Shown here: piece after piece, positions 14,357 to 22,044 of the stretch
Layout of the letters: each line of letters begins with the position of its first letter
How positions within the stretch are numbered: the stretch's first letter is position 1
NCBI GenBank assembly: GCA_020849725.1
Contig: JADLAZ010000256.1
Coordinates: 1-22,044 of the forward strand
Reading direction: 5' to 3'
Length of the DNA: 22,044 nt
Origin: Chloroflexota bacterium
GTDB taxonomy: Bacteria; Chloroflexota; Chloroflexia; Thermomicrobiales; JADLAZ01
Made by a program: the position numbers and the translations under genes
The notes under the pieces: generated by a model
What the model saw: the letters and a program-made list of their open reading frames with translations, nothing else
Database searches by the model: none
Told to the model about the DNA's origin: nothing

Positions 14357-15397
14357 ATGACGAGGCGTGGTCGCGTGTGGCGGCTGCTGGCGATGGGTTG
14401 GCTCGGTGGTGGACTGCTGGCCAGCCTGGCTGGGTGTACAGATGTCTTTGTCGGCGGACGGATGACAACCGTCGATCCGCTGACTGAGTTCGGCCACTCC
14501 ATCCAAAACATCTATGCGCTGGTCTGGTGGCTGTCCGTCATCGTCTTTGTCGTTGTCGAAGGTGCGCTGATCTACACGCTGTTTCGCTTTCGCCGCCGGC
14601 CCGGCCAGGGCGTGCCGGAGCAGTTGCATGGCAACGCGCGTCTGGAGATCGCCTGGACGATTGCACCGGCGCTGGTGCTGGTCATGATCGCCGTGCCGAC
14701 GGTGCCGGCGATCTTCTTCAGCTACTCCAGTCCGCCCGACTCGGCCCAGGCACTCAAGGTGCGCGCCGTCGGTCACCAATGGTGGTTCGAGTTCCAATAT
14801 CCCGAGTTGGGTCTCGTCACCGCTAACGAGTTGCACGTCCAGAAAGGGCAACCGGTCTACTTCGACCTGGAGTCGGCCGACATCATCCACTCCTTCTGGT
14901 TCCCACGCATGGGCGGCAAGCGCGACATGGTGCCGAACCACACCAATCACATCTGGTTCACGCCATCCGAGGCTGGCCGCTTTCTCGGTCAGTGCGTCGA
15001 GTTCTGTGGCGCCTCGCACGCAAATATGCGCATGGTACTCTATGTGCATGAGCCGGCCGATTTCCAGGCCTGGGTTGCCAATCAGAAGGCCCCGGCCGCC
15101 GTGTCGACCAGTCTGACCGGCGCCGGCCACGGCGCGCAGCTCTTCGTCCAGAAGGGCTGCGCCGGCTGCCATGCCATCGAAGGGATCCCGGCGGCTGTCG
15201 GCAAGCAAGGGCCGAACCTCAACCACTTCGGCAACCGCTCGACGGTGGCGGCCGGCATCGCCGAGAATACCCCCGAGAACCTCGCCGCCTGGCTGCGCGA
15301 TCCGCCCGGCTACAAGCCCGGCTCACTGATGCCCAACCTGCACCTGAATGAGGATGAGATTGCCGATCTCGTCGCCTTCTTGCACAGCCTGAAGTAG
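14357..15397 (+). CDS. ctaC: Cytochrome c oxidase subunit II with fused cytochrome c domain (caa3 type)
   Basis: A 346-residue subunit II, the electron-entry subunit on the outer face of the membrane. It begins as a lipoprotein (LAGC, Cys27). Two transmembrane helices follow, and then the CuA domain with H178, C213, E215, C217, H221 and M224 (GQCVEFCGASHANM), all ligands present. A cytochrome c domain is fused at the C-terminus, with CAGCH (C268, C271, H272) and the likely distal Met M325 (SLMPN). This is the caa3 layout: no separate soluble cytochrome need deliver electrons to CuA. ATG 14357 follows GGGGAG. It is the first gene of five, with 45 bases to ctaD. Confidence 0.96.
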   Translation: MTRRGRVWRLLAMGWLGGGLLASLAGCTDVFVGGRMTTVDPLTEFGHSIQNIYALVWWLSVIVFVVVEGALIYTLFRFRRRPGQGVPEQLHGNARLEIAWTIAPALVLVMIAVPTVPAIFFSYSSPPDSAQALKVRAVGHQWWFEFQYPELGLVTANELHVQKGQPVYFDLESADIIHSFWFPRMGGKRDMVPNHTNHIWFTPSEAGRFLGQCVEFCGASHANMRMVLYVHEPADFQAWVANQKAPAAVSTSLTGAGHGAQLFVQKGCAGCHAIEGIPAAVGKQGPNLNHFGNRSTVAAGIAENTPENLAAWLRDPPGYKPGSLMPNLHLNEDEIADLVAFLHSLK

Positions 15398-15442
15398 CAA
15401 CCGATCCCGTGACCCTTTCTGGCCGAACAAGGAGAGACTGGC

Positions 15443-17395
15443 ATGGCAACAACGACCCTGACCCTCCCCGAGCGGCGAGCGCGCACCGGCTTCCTTGGCC
15501 GACCATTAGGCGAGGTCGATGGGCTGTGGGGCTGGCTCACCACCATCGATCACAAGCGGATCGGGCTGCTCTACGGCACGTCGGCGGTGCTGTTCTTCTT
15601 TCTCGGCGGTATCGAAGCGCTGATCATGCGGCTGCAACTGATCACGCCCAACGGCCGGCTGGTAACGGCTGAGACCTTCAACCAACTCTTCACCATGCAT
15701 GGCACGACGATGGTCTTCCTGGCTGTCATGCCACTTAGCGCCGCTTTCTTCAATTATCTGGTGCCGCTGATGATCGGTGCGCGCGATGTCGCCTTCCCGC
15801 GGCTGAACGCCTTCAGCTACTGGGTGTTCATCCTCGGCGGCATCTTCATCAACCTGAGCTGGGTCTTCAATCTGGCGCCCGATCAGGGCTGGTTCGGCTA
15901 CGCCAACCTGACCGAGAAGCCGTTCTCCTCCAGTCACGCGGTGGACTTCTGGGTGCTCGGCTTGCAGATCCTGGGCATGTCGTCGCTGGCGGCAGCTTTC
16001 AACTTCATTGTCACCATCATCAATTTGCGCGCACCGGGCATGCGGATGATGCGCATGCCCGTCTTCGTCTGGATGACGCTGGTCGTGTCGGTGCTGCTGG
16101 TGCTGGCCTTCCCGCCGCTCACTGTCGGTCTGACCTTCCTGCTCTTCGACCGCATGTTCGGCACCCACTTCTTCGTGCCGGCCGCCGGTGGCGACCCAGT
16201 CCTGTGGCAGCATGTCTTCTGGATCTTCGGTCACCCGGAGGTCTACATCCTGATCCTGCCGGCGATGGGCATCGTCTCCGAAGTGCTGCCGACCTTTTCC
16301 CGCAAGCCGCTCTTTGGTCACGCCTTCGTCATCTACTCTGGCATCGCCATCGGGTTCCTCGGCTTCGGCGTTTGGGCGCACCACATGTTCGCCGTCGGCA
16401 TGGGCGCCATGGCCGACTCGGTCTTCGCACTGGGGACGATGCTGATCGCCGTGCCAACCGGTGTGAAGATCTTCAACTGGGTCGGCACGCTGTGGGGTGG
16501 CACATTGCGCTTTCGGACGCCGATGTTCTTCGCCATCGGTTTCGTCGCCATGTTCATCATCGGCGGCCTGTCCGGCGTCATGCATGCCTCGCCACCGGTC
16601 GATTTGCAGCAGACTGACACCTACTTCATCGTCGCTCACTTCCATTATGTGCTCTTCGGCGGCAGCATATTCGGTCTCTTCGCCGGCATCTATTACTGGT
16701 GGCCGAAGATCACCGGTCGGCTGCTGGATGAGCGGCTCGGTCAGGCACACTTCTGGCTGATGATGACCGGCTTCAACTTGACCTTCTTCCCGATGCACTT
16801 CTTGGGCGTTCAAGGCATGCCGCGCCGCATTTACACCTATGCCCCGGGCATGAACTGGGAGCTGTGGAACCTGGTCGCTACCATCGGCTCGCTCAGCATT
16901 GCCGCGTCCTTCCTGTTCTTCATCGCCAACGTCGCCATCACGGCGCGGCGCGGGCGCGCGGCCGGCAATGACCCCTGGGACGGCGCGACGCTGGAGTGGT
17001 CGATCTCCTCGCCGCCACCGCACTACAACTTCGCGACGCTGCCGCAGGTGACTAGTGCCCGGCCGCTGTGGGACGAAAAGTATGGCGTGGGGCATGGCGC
17101 GCACGCGCTGCCGACCGAGGCCGCTCACGCGCCGGCTCACGACCATGCGCCGATCGCCCGCGCCGAGCATGACAGCCACAACGCGCACGCGCATGTGCCG
17201 ATGCCTGACCCGTCCTATTGGCCGTTGGTCGTCGCCATTGGACTGACGCTGTTATTCGCCGGCTTGCTCTTGCTGCCGAACACACTGACGCCGAGCTTTA
17301 GCCCGCAGGACTTCTGGCTATCGGCGATCGGCCTGGCCGTCATGGTCGTCGGCATCTGCGCCTGGTCGCTCGAGCCGGCGATGGAGAGCGCTTAG
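15443..17395 (+). CDS. ctaD: Cytochrome c oxidase subunit I with His-rich C-terminal extension
   Basis: A 650-residue catalytic subunit that reduces oxygen and pumps protons. The haem a ligand is H86 (MHGTT), with its partner in HFHYV (H399 for haem a3 and H401 for haem a). CuB ligands are H264 and H313/H314. GHPEVY supplies E266 and the cross-linked Tyr268, the signature of A1-type haem-copper oxidases with D and K channels. After the usual 12 helices comes a hydrophilic loop, residues about 551-584, in which 9 of 34 residues are His, then two more helices (about 592-645) resembling a fused small subunit. ATG 15443 follows AAGGAGAG. All catalytic residues are present. Confidence 0.96.
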   Translation: MATTTLTLPERRARTGFLGRPLGEVDGLWGWLTTIDHKRIGLLYGTSAVLFFFLGGIEALIMRLQLITPNGRLVTAETFNQLFTMHGTTMVFLAVMPLSAAFFNYLVPLMIGARDVAFPRLNAFSYWVFILGGIFINLSWVFNLAPDQGWFGYANLTEKPFSSSHAVDFWVLGLQILGMSSLAAAFNFIVTIINLRAPGMRMMRMPVFVWMTLVVSVLLVLAFPPLTVGLTFLLFDRMFGTHFFVPAAGGDPVLWQHVFWIFGHPEVYILILPAMGIVSEVLPTFSRKPLFGHAFVIYSGIAIGFLGFGVWAHHMFAVGMGAMADSVFALGTMLIAVPTGVKIFNWVGTLWGGTLRFRTPMFFAIGFVAMFIIGGLSGVMHASPPVDLQQTDTYFIVAHFHYVLFGGSIFGLFAGIYYWWPKITGRLLDERLGQAHFWLMMTGFNLTFFPMHFLGVQGMPRRIYTYAPGMNWELWNLVATIGSLSIAASFLFFIANVAITARRGRAAGNDPWDGATLEWSISSPPPHYNFATLPQVTSARPLWDEKYGVGHGAHALPTEAAHAPAHDHAPIARAEHDSHNAHAHVPMPDPSYWPLVVAIGLTLLFAGLLLLPNTLTPSFSPQDFWLSAIGLAVMVVGICAWSLEPAMESA

Positions 17396-17483
17396 ATCAC
17401 CGCGTGCGGCCAGCCAGAGGGCGGCGCACGACGACCCCGTCGGGCACGGCCGGGGCGGACATTCGGAGAAGGGAGCGAGCAGG

Positions 17484-18104
17484 TTGGCGCAGGTTGCACA
17501 CACGCTGGCGGGCCAGGCCGACGAGCATCACCGCACCAGCACCGGGCTGAACAGCCGCAAGGTGCTGATGTGGGCGTTCCTTGGCTCGGACTGCATGTTC
17601 TTCGCCACGCTGATCGCCACCTACCTGATCTACAAAGGGCGCGACAAGGTCGGGCCGTTTCCCCACGGTCCCGAGGGCGTGCTGGATATCCCCTACACCT
17701 CGGTCAGCGCCTTCGTGCTGCTGATGAGCAGCGTGATGATGGTGCTGGCCCTGGCGGCGATCCAGCAGGGCAAGATGCGCGCCTTTCGCGCCTGGCTGCT
17801 GGCAACGGCGGGCCTGGGTGCTGTCTTTCTGGCCGGCCAGGTCTTTGAGTTCAGCTACTTCGCCATGCACAACGGTCTAACGCTGGCCACCAACCTGTTC
17901 GGCGCGACGTTCTTTGTCACTACCGGCTTCCACGGCACGCACGTTACCATCGGCGTCCTCTGGTTGCTGGGGCTGGCTGTCATGTCGTACTGGAAGAGCT
18001 GGGGGCCAGAGCGGGCGCTGGACGTCGAGCTGGCCGGCCTCTACTGGCACTTCGTCGACATCGTCTGGATCGTCGTCTTCACGATGCTGTACCTCGTCCC
18101 GTAG
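17484..18104 (+). CDS. ctaE: Cytochrome c oxidase subunit III
   Basis: A 206-residue membrane protein with about five transmembrane helices, the short form of subunit III typical of caa3 oxidases; it stabilises the catalytic subunit. FLGSDCMFFATLIATYL, FHGTHVTIGVLWLL and YWHFVDIVWIVVF are the conserved helices, the last with the His and Asp typical of the family. The start is TTG 17484, preceded by GGGAG; an 88-base gap separates it from ctaD and 26 bases separate it from ctaF. The N-terminus has His residues (H6, then HH), as do neighbouring subunits. Confidence 0.94.
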   Translation: MAQVAHTLAGQADEHHRTSTGLNSRKVLMWAFLGSDCMFFATLIATYLIYKGRDKVGPFPHGPEGVLDIPYTSVSAFVLLMSSVMMVLALAAIQQGKMRAFRAWLLATAGLGAVFLAGQVFEFSYFAMHNGLTLATNLFGATFFVTTGFHGTHVTIGVLWLLGLAVMSYWKSWGPERALDVELAGLYWHFVDIVWIVVFTMLYLVP

Positions 18105-18130
18105 CGCGCGACTGGGGGAGAAGAGCTAGG

Positions 18131-18514
18131 ATGAGCAGCGAGCCGCACGCGATACCCGCCGCCCACACCGAGGCGGGCCACGAGCATCACCCCGGACCGG
18201 CAGTCTACGTCATGATCGGGGTGATCCTATTGATCCTGACCGTCATTGAGGTGGGCGCCTACTACGTCGAGGCGCTGCGGGCCATCCCGTTCGGTCTGGT
18301 GACCGTGCTGCTGACACTGATGGTGATCAAGTTCGTGCTGGTCGTACTCTTTTTCATGCACCTCAAGTTCGATAATCGGCTCTTTGCCGGCCTCTTCACT
18401 GTGCCGTTGCTGGTGGCCACCGCTATCCTGATCGCGCTGCTGGCGCTCACTGGCGCACTCTACTTGAGCGGCGTCGATGTGATCTCGGCCACTCCAGCCA
18501 CGACGGGCCACTAA
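18131..18514 (+). CDS. ctaF: Cytochrome c oxidase subunit IV (prokaryotic type)
   Basis: A 127-residue small subunit with three transmembrane helices (about 27-45, 55-78 and 85-110). VIKFVLVVLFFMHLKFDN is the hallmark of the COX4_pro family. The first 20 residues are His-rich (H6, H12, H17, H19, H20). The subunit is thought to help assembly or stability, not catalysis. ATG 18131 has GGGGGAG upstream. Confidence 0.9.
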   Translation: MSSEPHAIPAAHTEAGHEHHPGPAVYVMIGVILLILTVIEVGAYYVEALRAIPFGLVTVLLTLMVIKFVLVVLFFMHLKFDNRLFAGLFTVPLLVATAILIALLALTGALYLSGVDVISATPATTGH

Positions 18515-18548
18515 CGGCGAGTGCCGTGATGCCTGGAGGATCCGGTCG

Positions 18549-19373
18549 GTGAACTGGACTGTGCTGATCGGCCTGCTGGTGATGCAGACCGGGTATCTGC
18601 TCGCCGTCGGGCCATGGCGGGACCGCTTCCGCGCCGCCAACGACGGGCGCGTGCCGCCGCCGCTGCGCCGGGCACGACAGATCACCTTCATGGCCGGCGT
18701 GCTGACGTTGGCGCTGGCGCTGTCGTCGCCGATCGATGAGTTGGTCAGCCTGCTGCAGAGTATGCACATGGTGCAGCACATCCTGCTGACTTTAATTGCG
18801 CCGCCGCTGCTCTTGCTGGGCACGCCGGGCTGGCTGCTGCGCCCGGCGCTGGCCTGGCCTGGTGTCGGCTGGTTGGCGTTCCGGCTCACCCGGCCGAAGG
18901 TCGCCTTCGCGGTCGCCAACGTCACCTTCCTGGTCTGGCACTTCCCAGTCTTCTACGACCTGGCGCTGCTGGTCGAGCCGGTGCACATCCTGGAGCATCT
19001 CACCATGCTGGCGACGGGGATGCTGATGTGGTGGCCGATCGTTGGGGTGCTGCCGGAGTTGCCCCGGCTCAGCCCGCCGCTGCAGATGCTCTATGTGTTT
19101 CTCCTGACGCTGCCCAGCGCCCTGCTTGGCATTATCCTGGGCATGGCCCGAGCGCCGCTCTACCCGAGCTACACCAGCGTGCCGCGCCTGTGGGGGCTGT
19201 CGCCGCTGGCCGATCAGCAGATCTCGGGCCTCATCATGTGGGTCGGCTCGAACATGTTCTGGCTGGGCGTGTTGACGGCGATCTTTTTCGTCTGGAACGC
19301 GCGCGAGGAGGCCGAAGAGCAGGCGCTCGCGCAGGCACGCGGCGGCAACGGCCTGGCCGGCTCTCGCCCGTAG
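18549..19373 (+). CDS. ctaG: Cytochrome c oxidase assembly factor CtaG (caa3 family)
   Basis: A 274-residue membrane protein with about seven helices. MVQHILLTLIAPPLLLLGTP, VWHFPVFYDLAL and LEHLTMLATGMLMWWPI are the conserved His-containing helices of the caa3_CtaG family (related to B. subtilis CtaG), which is needed to make an active caa3 oxidase, probably in CuB insertion. The start is GTG 18549, 8 bases after TGGAGGA. It ends the operon; the C-terminus is a charged tail. Confidence 0.92.
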   Translation: MNWTVLIGLLVMQTGYLLAVGPWRDRFRAANDGRVPPPLRRARQITFMAGVLTLALALSSPIDELVSLLQSMHMVQHILLTLIAPPLLLLGTPGWLLRPALAWPGVGWLAFRLTRPKVAFAVANVTFLVWHFPVFYDLALLVEPVHILEHLTMLATGMLMWWPIVGVLPELPRLSPPLQMLYVFLLTLPSALLGIILGMARAPLYPSYTSVPRLWGLSPLADQQISGLIMWVGSNMFWLGVLTAIFFVWNAREEAEEQALAQARGGNGLAGSRP

Positions 19374-19383
19374 GCGGGGACCG

Positions 19384-19410
19384 TGCCTGGCGAGCGACGG
19401 ACGCCAGGCA
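19384..19410. terminator. Bidirectional terminator-like hairpin between ctaG and the Ldh_2 gene
   Basis: TGCCTGGCG and CGCCAGGCA form a perfect 9-bp stem around a 9-base loop, 10 bases past the ctaG stop and 75 bases past the convergent dehydrogenase stop. There is no T-tract on either strand. Confidence 0.45.
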
Positions 19411-19484
19411 TCGTGCCGCTACGGCGAGAATCTCTCGGCCACCGGCATGATCGAGGCTGGCGGTTGTGAGAGCGCCTGATCAGG

Positions 19485-20558
19485 CTACGTGGCGCGCGGC
19501 CGGGCGCGCTCGTCGACCCAGTCGCCGTCGAAGCCGGCGCGCGCCAGCCCGCGCAGCAGCGCTGTCCAGTCGCCATCGTGGAAGGGGATGCCGTGCGCCC
19601 GGCGCGCGGTCTGCTCGCGCAGTTCCGGCTCACCGGGGGCCAGCACCTCGGTCGCGCCCGGCGCCGGGGCGATCGTGTGCGCGTCGGCGGCGAGCTGGTC
19701 GACGTGGGCGTGAAAGGTGGCCAGTGGCACGACCTGGCCGACATCCAGCGCCAGAAAGAAGTACGAGCGGTACTGTGGGTCGCCGTCGCCGCCGGTGCGG
19801 GGCATGGCCAGCCCGGCCCGGTCGCCGCCGAGCGCGCCGGTGAGCAGTTCGACCAGCATCGCCAGGCCGTAGCCCTTGTGCTCGCCCATGTGCAAGAAGG
19901 TGCTGCCGGCGGCGCGGGTCGCGTCGGTGATCGGCTGGCCATCGGCGTCGATCACCCAGCCCGCCGGGATCGGTTCGCCGCGCCGCATGGCCTTGCCGAC
20001 TTTGCCGGCGGCGGCGACGGTGGTGGCGACATCGAGCGAGATGGCCGGCCAGTCGCCACCGGGCGCAGCATAGGCGATCGGGTTGGTGCCGAGGAACGGC
20101 TCGCGGCCGTTGAACGGCGCGACGCGCGGCGCGGCGTTGCACATCGCCAGCCCGAGCATCTGCTGGCGCAGCGCCCGGTCGGTGTAGAAGGAGGCGGCGC
20201 CGAAGTGGTTGCCGTTGAAGACGACGGCTGCGCCCAGGCCGTAGCGGCGGGCGCGGGCGATAGCCTCGTCCATGGCGAACGCGCCAGCGACCGGTCCCGG
20301 CGCCTGGCGGGCATCGATGCGGACGATAGCCGGTCCCTCCTGGACGATCGCCGCCACTGCATCAGGCCGGATGCGGCCGGCCCTCAGTCCCCCCAGCGTC
20401 GCCGGCAGAATGCTGACGATGCCGTGCGTGTCGACGCCGCGCATCGAGGCGTACATGATGCAGTCGGTGATCGTCGCCGCCTGGTCAGCCGGCACGCCCG
20501 CGCCGGTCAGCGAATCCTGGCACAGACGGGTCGCTTCCTCGATCGTCAGGGAGAGCAC
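19485..20558 (-). CDS. Ldh_2 family NAD(P)-dependent dehydrogenase (malate/L-lactate type)
   Basis: A 357-residue cytosolic oxidoreductase of the Ldh_2 family (malate, sulfolactate, ureidoglycolate and 2,3-diketogulonate reductases), unrelated in fold to classical lactate dehydrogenase. MRGVDTHGI holds the predicted catalytic His45; NGNHFGAASFY (about 115-125) and GEHKGYGLAMLVELLTGAL are conserved cofactor and substrate segments. The start is set at GTG 20558, 6-7 bases after AAAGGG; an ATG at 20573 has no ribosome site. Substrate is uncertain, though the sugar transporter next door fits a sugar-acid role. A promoter with two palindromes lies upstream. Confidence 0.88.
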   Translation of the reverse strand: MLSLTIEEATRLCQDSLTGAGVPADQAATITDCIMYASMRGVDTHGIVSILPATLGGLRAGRIRPDAVAAIVQEGPAIVRIDARQAPGPVAGAFAMDEAIARARRYGLGAAVVFNGNHFGAASFYTDRALRQQMLGLAMCNAAPRVAPFNGREPFLGTNPIAYAAPGGDWPAISLDVATTVAAAGKVGKAMRRGEPIPAGWVIDADGQPITDATRAAGSTFLHMGEHKGYGLAMLVELLTGALGGDRAGLAMPRTGGDGDPQYRSYFFLALDVGQVVPLATFHAHVDQLAADAHTIAPAPGATEVLAPGEPELREQTARRAHGIPFHDGDWTALLRGLARAGFDGDWVDERARPRAT

Positions 20559-20587
20559 GGTACACCCTTTCATGGTGGGGGTCGAGT

Positions 20588-20599
20588 GTCCGAACGGAC
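20588..20599. promoter_or_regulatory. Operator-like palindrome in the leader of the Ldh_2 gene
   Basis: GTCCGAACGGAC is a perfect 5+2+5 inverted repeat, about 30 bases before the start codon and just after the predicted transcription start (about 20608). It is well placed for a repressor. Confidence 0.35.
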
Positions 20600-20613
20600 G
20601 GGAGACAGGCGGG

Positions 20614-20642
20614 ATCATCGTCCTGACCGGGATGGGTGTCAA
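20614..20642 (-). promoter_or_regulatory. Candidate promoter of the Ldh_2 gene
   Basis: On the minus strand TTGACA (20642 to 20637) and GATGAT (20619 to 20614) are 17 bases apart. The -35 is consensus and the -10 matches four of six. A second palindrome, GTGTCAAGACAC (20636-20647), overlaps the -35 box. Confidence 0.45.
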
Positions 20643-20691
20643 GACACGCGCCACGATGAATCGCCACGCCGCGGCAGCCACGTTGGCACGC

Positions 20692-20726
20692 CGCGGGGGC
20701 GGCCGCCACACTTGGCTGCCCCCGCG
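20692..20726 (-). terminator. Long hairpin after the ABC permease genes
   Basis: CGCGGGGGC plus GGCC pair with GGCT plus GCCCCCGCG around a 9-base loop: 13 bp with one G-T pair. It begins 27 bases past the permease stop and lies before the Ldh_2 promoter, so it probably separates the two transcripts. No T-tract follows. Confidence 0.5.
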
Positions 20727-20753
20727 CTGGCGCGGTCAGTTGGCGCCGCCGGC

Positions 20754-21644
20754 TCAGCCCTTGACGGCGCCGGCGCCGAGGCCCTGGACGACGAAGCGCT
20801 GGGCGACGATGTACAGGATGACGACCGGCGCGGCAGCCAGCACCGAGCCGGCCATCATCGGCCCCCACAGATAGATGTCGCCGCGGATCAGATTGGAAAT
20901 CAGCGGCGGCAACGTCTTGTTGCTCGGCGTCGTCACGAAGATCAGGGCGTAGAGAAACTCGTTCCACGAGAGACTGAACGAGAAAATCGCCGCGGCGACG
21001 ATGCCGGGCGCCGACAGCGGGATCAGGACCTTCCACAGCGACTGGAGGCGAGTGCAGCCGTCGATCATGGCCGCGTCCTCTAGCTCATTGGGGATGCCCT
21101 TGAAATAGCCGATCAGCATCCAGGTGCAGAACGGGATCGAGAAGGTCAGGTAGCTGAGGATCAGCGCCAGATGCGTGTTCACCAGCCGCAACTGGTTCAT
21201 CAGGATGTACAGCGGAATGAACACCAGACTGCCAGGGATCAGGTAGACGAACAACACCGAGCGCGCCAGTGCCGCCCGGCCGGGGTAGCGCAGCCGCACC
21301 AGGCTGTAGGCGCCCAGGCAACTCATGACCACGGCCAGCGCCGTAGTGATGCTGGCGACGATCAGGCTGTTGCGCAGTCCGAGACCGAAGTTCCACTTGT
21401 TCCAGCCGACCTGGTAGTGCTCGAAGGTGAACTGCGTCGGGATGAGGACGATGTCGGAGCCGTACATCTCGGCGTTGACCGACACCGACGATTTGAACAT
21501 CCAGTAGAGTGGCAACAGGACGATGAACAGGTAGAGGCCGACGGTGCCATAGACGAGCGCGCGCTTGGCGATGGCCCGCCAGTTGATGCCGCCGGAGCGA
21601 GTCGCCGTCGTTGTGGCCGCCGGGGTGCTGACGCTCGTGGCCAT
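20754..21644 (-). CDS. Carbohydrate ABC transporter permease, MalG type
   Basis: A 296-residue inner-membrane permease with about six helices. The cytoplasmic EAA loop that contacts the ATPase is at about residues 187-215 (LEDAAMIDGCTRLQSLWKVLIPL), as in MalG/UgpE proteins. The first 25 residues are a Ser/Thr/Ala-rich cytosolic tail. ATG 21644 lies 4 bases after the upstream permease stop, with GAGAGGGAG inside that gene's end, so the two are co-translated. It pairs with the MalF-type partner to import a sugar or sugar derivative; the substrate is unknown. No ATPase is nearby, as is common where one MsiK-like ATPase serves many importers. Confidence 0.93.
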   Translation of the reverse strand: MATSVSTPAATTTATRSGGINWRAIAKRALVYGTVGLYLFIVLLPLYWMFKSSVSVNAEMYGSDIVLIPTQFTFEHYQVGWNKWNFGLGLRNSLIVASITTALAVVMSCLGAYSLVRLRYPGRAALARSVLFVYLIPGSLVFIPLYILMNQLRLVNTHLALILSYLTFSIPFCTWMLIGYFKGIPNELEDAAMIDGCTRLQSLWKVLIPLSAPGIVAAAIFSFSLSWNEFLYALIFVTTPSNKTLPPLISNLIRGDIYLWGPMMAGSVLAAAPVVILYIVAQRFVVQGLGAGAVKG

Positions 21645-21648
21645 GACG

Positions 21649-22044
21649 TCACTCCCTCTCCAGGTACCGGGTCAAGATGATGATGAGGCCGGCGAAGATC
21701 GGCATGGCCATCATGGGAACCGCCGCGGCCTCACCAAGGCGGCCATTCTGAATGCCCAGCTGGAACGTGAACAGCGTGAAGACCTGTGTCGCGTTGGACG
21801 GGCCGCCGCCGGTCATGATGTAGACCAGGTCGAAGGTGTTGGCCGTCCAGATCAGCGACAGCATCGAGGTGACGATGATCACGTGGCGCAGGCTGGGCAT
21901 CGTGATGAAGGCGAAGCGCTGCCACATGCTGGCGCCGTCGATGCTGGCCGCCTCGTACAACTCCGGAGAGATCGCCTGCAGGCCGGCCAGGTAGGAGATG
22001 CCAAAGAAGGGGAAGCCCTTCCAGGTGACGACGACCAGCACCGA
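21649..22044 (-). CDS. Carbohydrate ABC transporter permease, MalF type, C-terminal part
   Basis: The open frame continues past the right window edge without a real start; 131 in-frame residues are visible. The segment LYEAASIDGASMWQRFAFITMP is the EAA loop, and TGGGPSNATQVFTLFTFQLG is the usual segment after it. The last helix ends at RYLERE. The gene lies upstream of the MalG-type permease and overlaps its ribosome site. A solute-binding protein gene would be expected beyond the window. Confidence 0.93.
   Translation of the reverse strand, partial: SVLVVVTWKGFPFFGISYLAGLQAISPELYEAASIDGASMWQRFAFITMPSLRHVIIVTSMLSLIWTANTFDLVYIMTGGGPSNATQVFTLFTFQLGIQNGRLGEAAAVPMMAMPIFAGLIIILTRYLERE

Noticed and set aside
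15506..17194. Minus-strand open frame of over 560 codons
   Set aside because: Antisense to ctaD; rich in His, Asp, Glu and Gln with no domain.
19578..21083. Plus-strand open frame of about 500 codons
   Set aside because: Runs antisense across both the Ldh_2 gene and the permease gene and matches no family.

Overview
The window is GC-rich bacterial DNA, and nearly every gene is recognisable at family level. The combination suggests a Chloroflexota bacterium, perhaps of the Thermomicrobia/Sphaerobacter type: a caa3-type oxidase operon ctaC-ctaD-ctaE-ctaF-ctaG, many sugar-related genes, a metzincin carrying YFAEGYTG repeats, an orphan molybdenum hydroxylase subunit, and frequent GTG/TTG starts. 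This assignment is an inference from gene content and style; there is no rRNA in the window to fix it.

Layout. 1-221: 3' end of a VanY-type D,D-carboxypeptidase (+). 333-3223: minus-strand pair of a xanthine-dehydrogenase-type molybdopterin subunit followed by a DUF3830 cyclophilin-like protein. 3398-4639: four-helix membrane protein with a coiled coil and a roadblock-like domain (-). 4799-5360: GNAT acetyltransferase with a possible 36-residue ORF in front (-). 5361-5929: noncoding interval with a strong rightward promoter and a hairpin-rich leader. 5930-11630: two large secreted proteins (+), a clan-A glycoside hydrolase with a C-terminal discoidin-like domain and a metzincin protease with four repeats. 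11647-13165: sugar isomerase/epimerase and zinc-ribbon NUDIX hydrolase (-). 13292-13780: SixA-like phosphatase (+). 13781-14356: noncoding interval with a second strong promoter, a structured leader with a terminator-like end, and a further promoter just before the oxidase operon. 14357-19373: the oxidase operon (+). 19485-22044: Ldh_2-family dehydrogenase and two sugar ABC-transporter permeases (-), the last cut by the window edge.

How the parts fit. ctaC-G encode a complete cytochrome-c-fused haem-copper oxidase plus its copper assembly factor. The secreted glycoside hydrolase, the sugar permeases, the isomerase/epimerase and the Ldh_2 dehydrogenase fit an organism that degrades and imports plant or microbial carbohydrate, but they are not one operon.

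The least expected signals are noncoding. Two near-consensus promoters share the 12-base string ATTGACATACGG and, just downstream, GACCCGATCGG. Each precedes a long, hairpin-rich untranslated stretch. The one upstream of the oxidase operon ends in a terminator-like hairpin whose 3' arm can also pair with the very start of the transcript, which looks like an attenuator or a small RNA. No CRISPR array, tRNA, rRNA, insertion sequence or prophage gene was seen.
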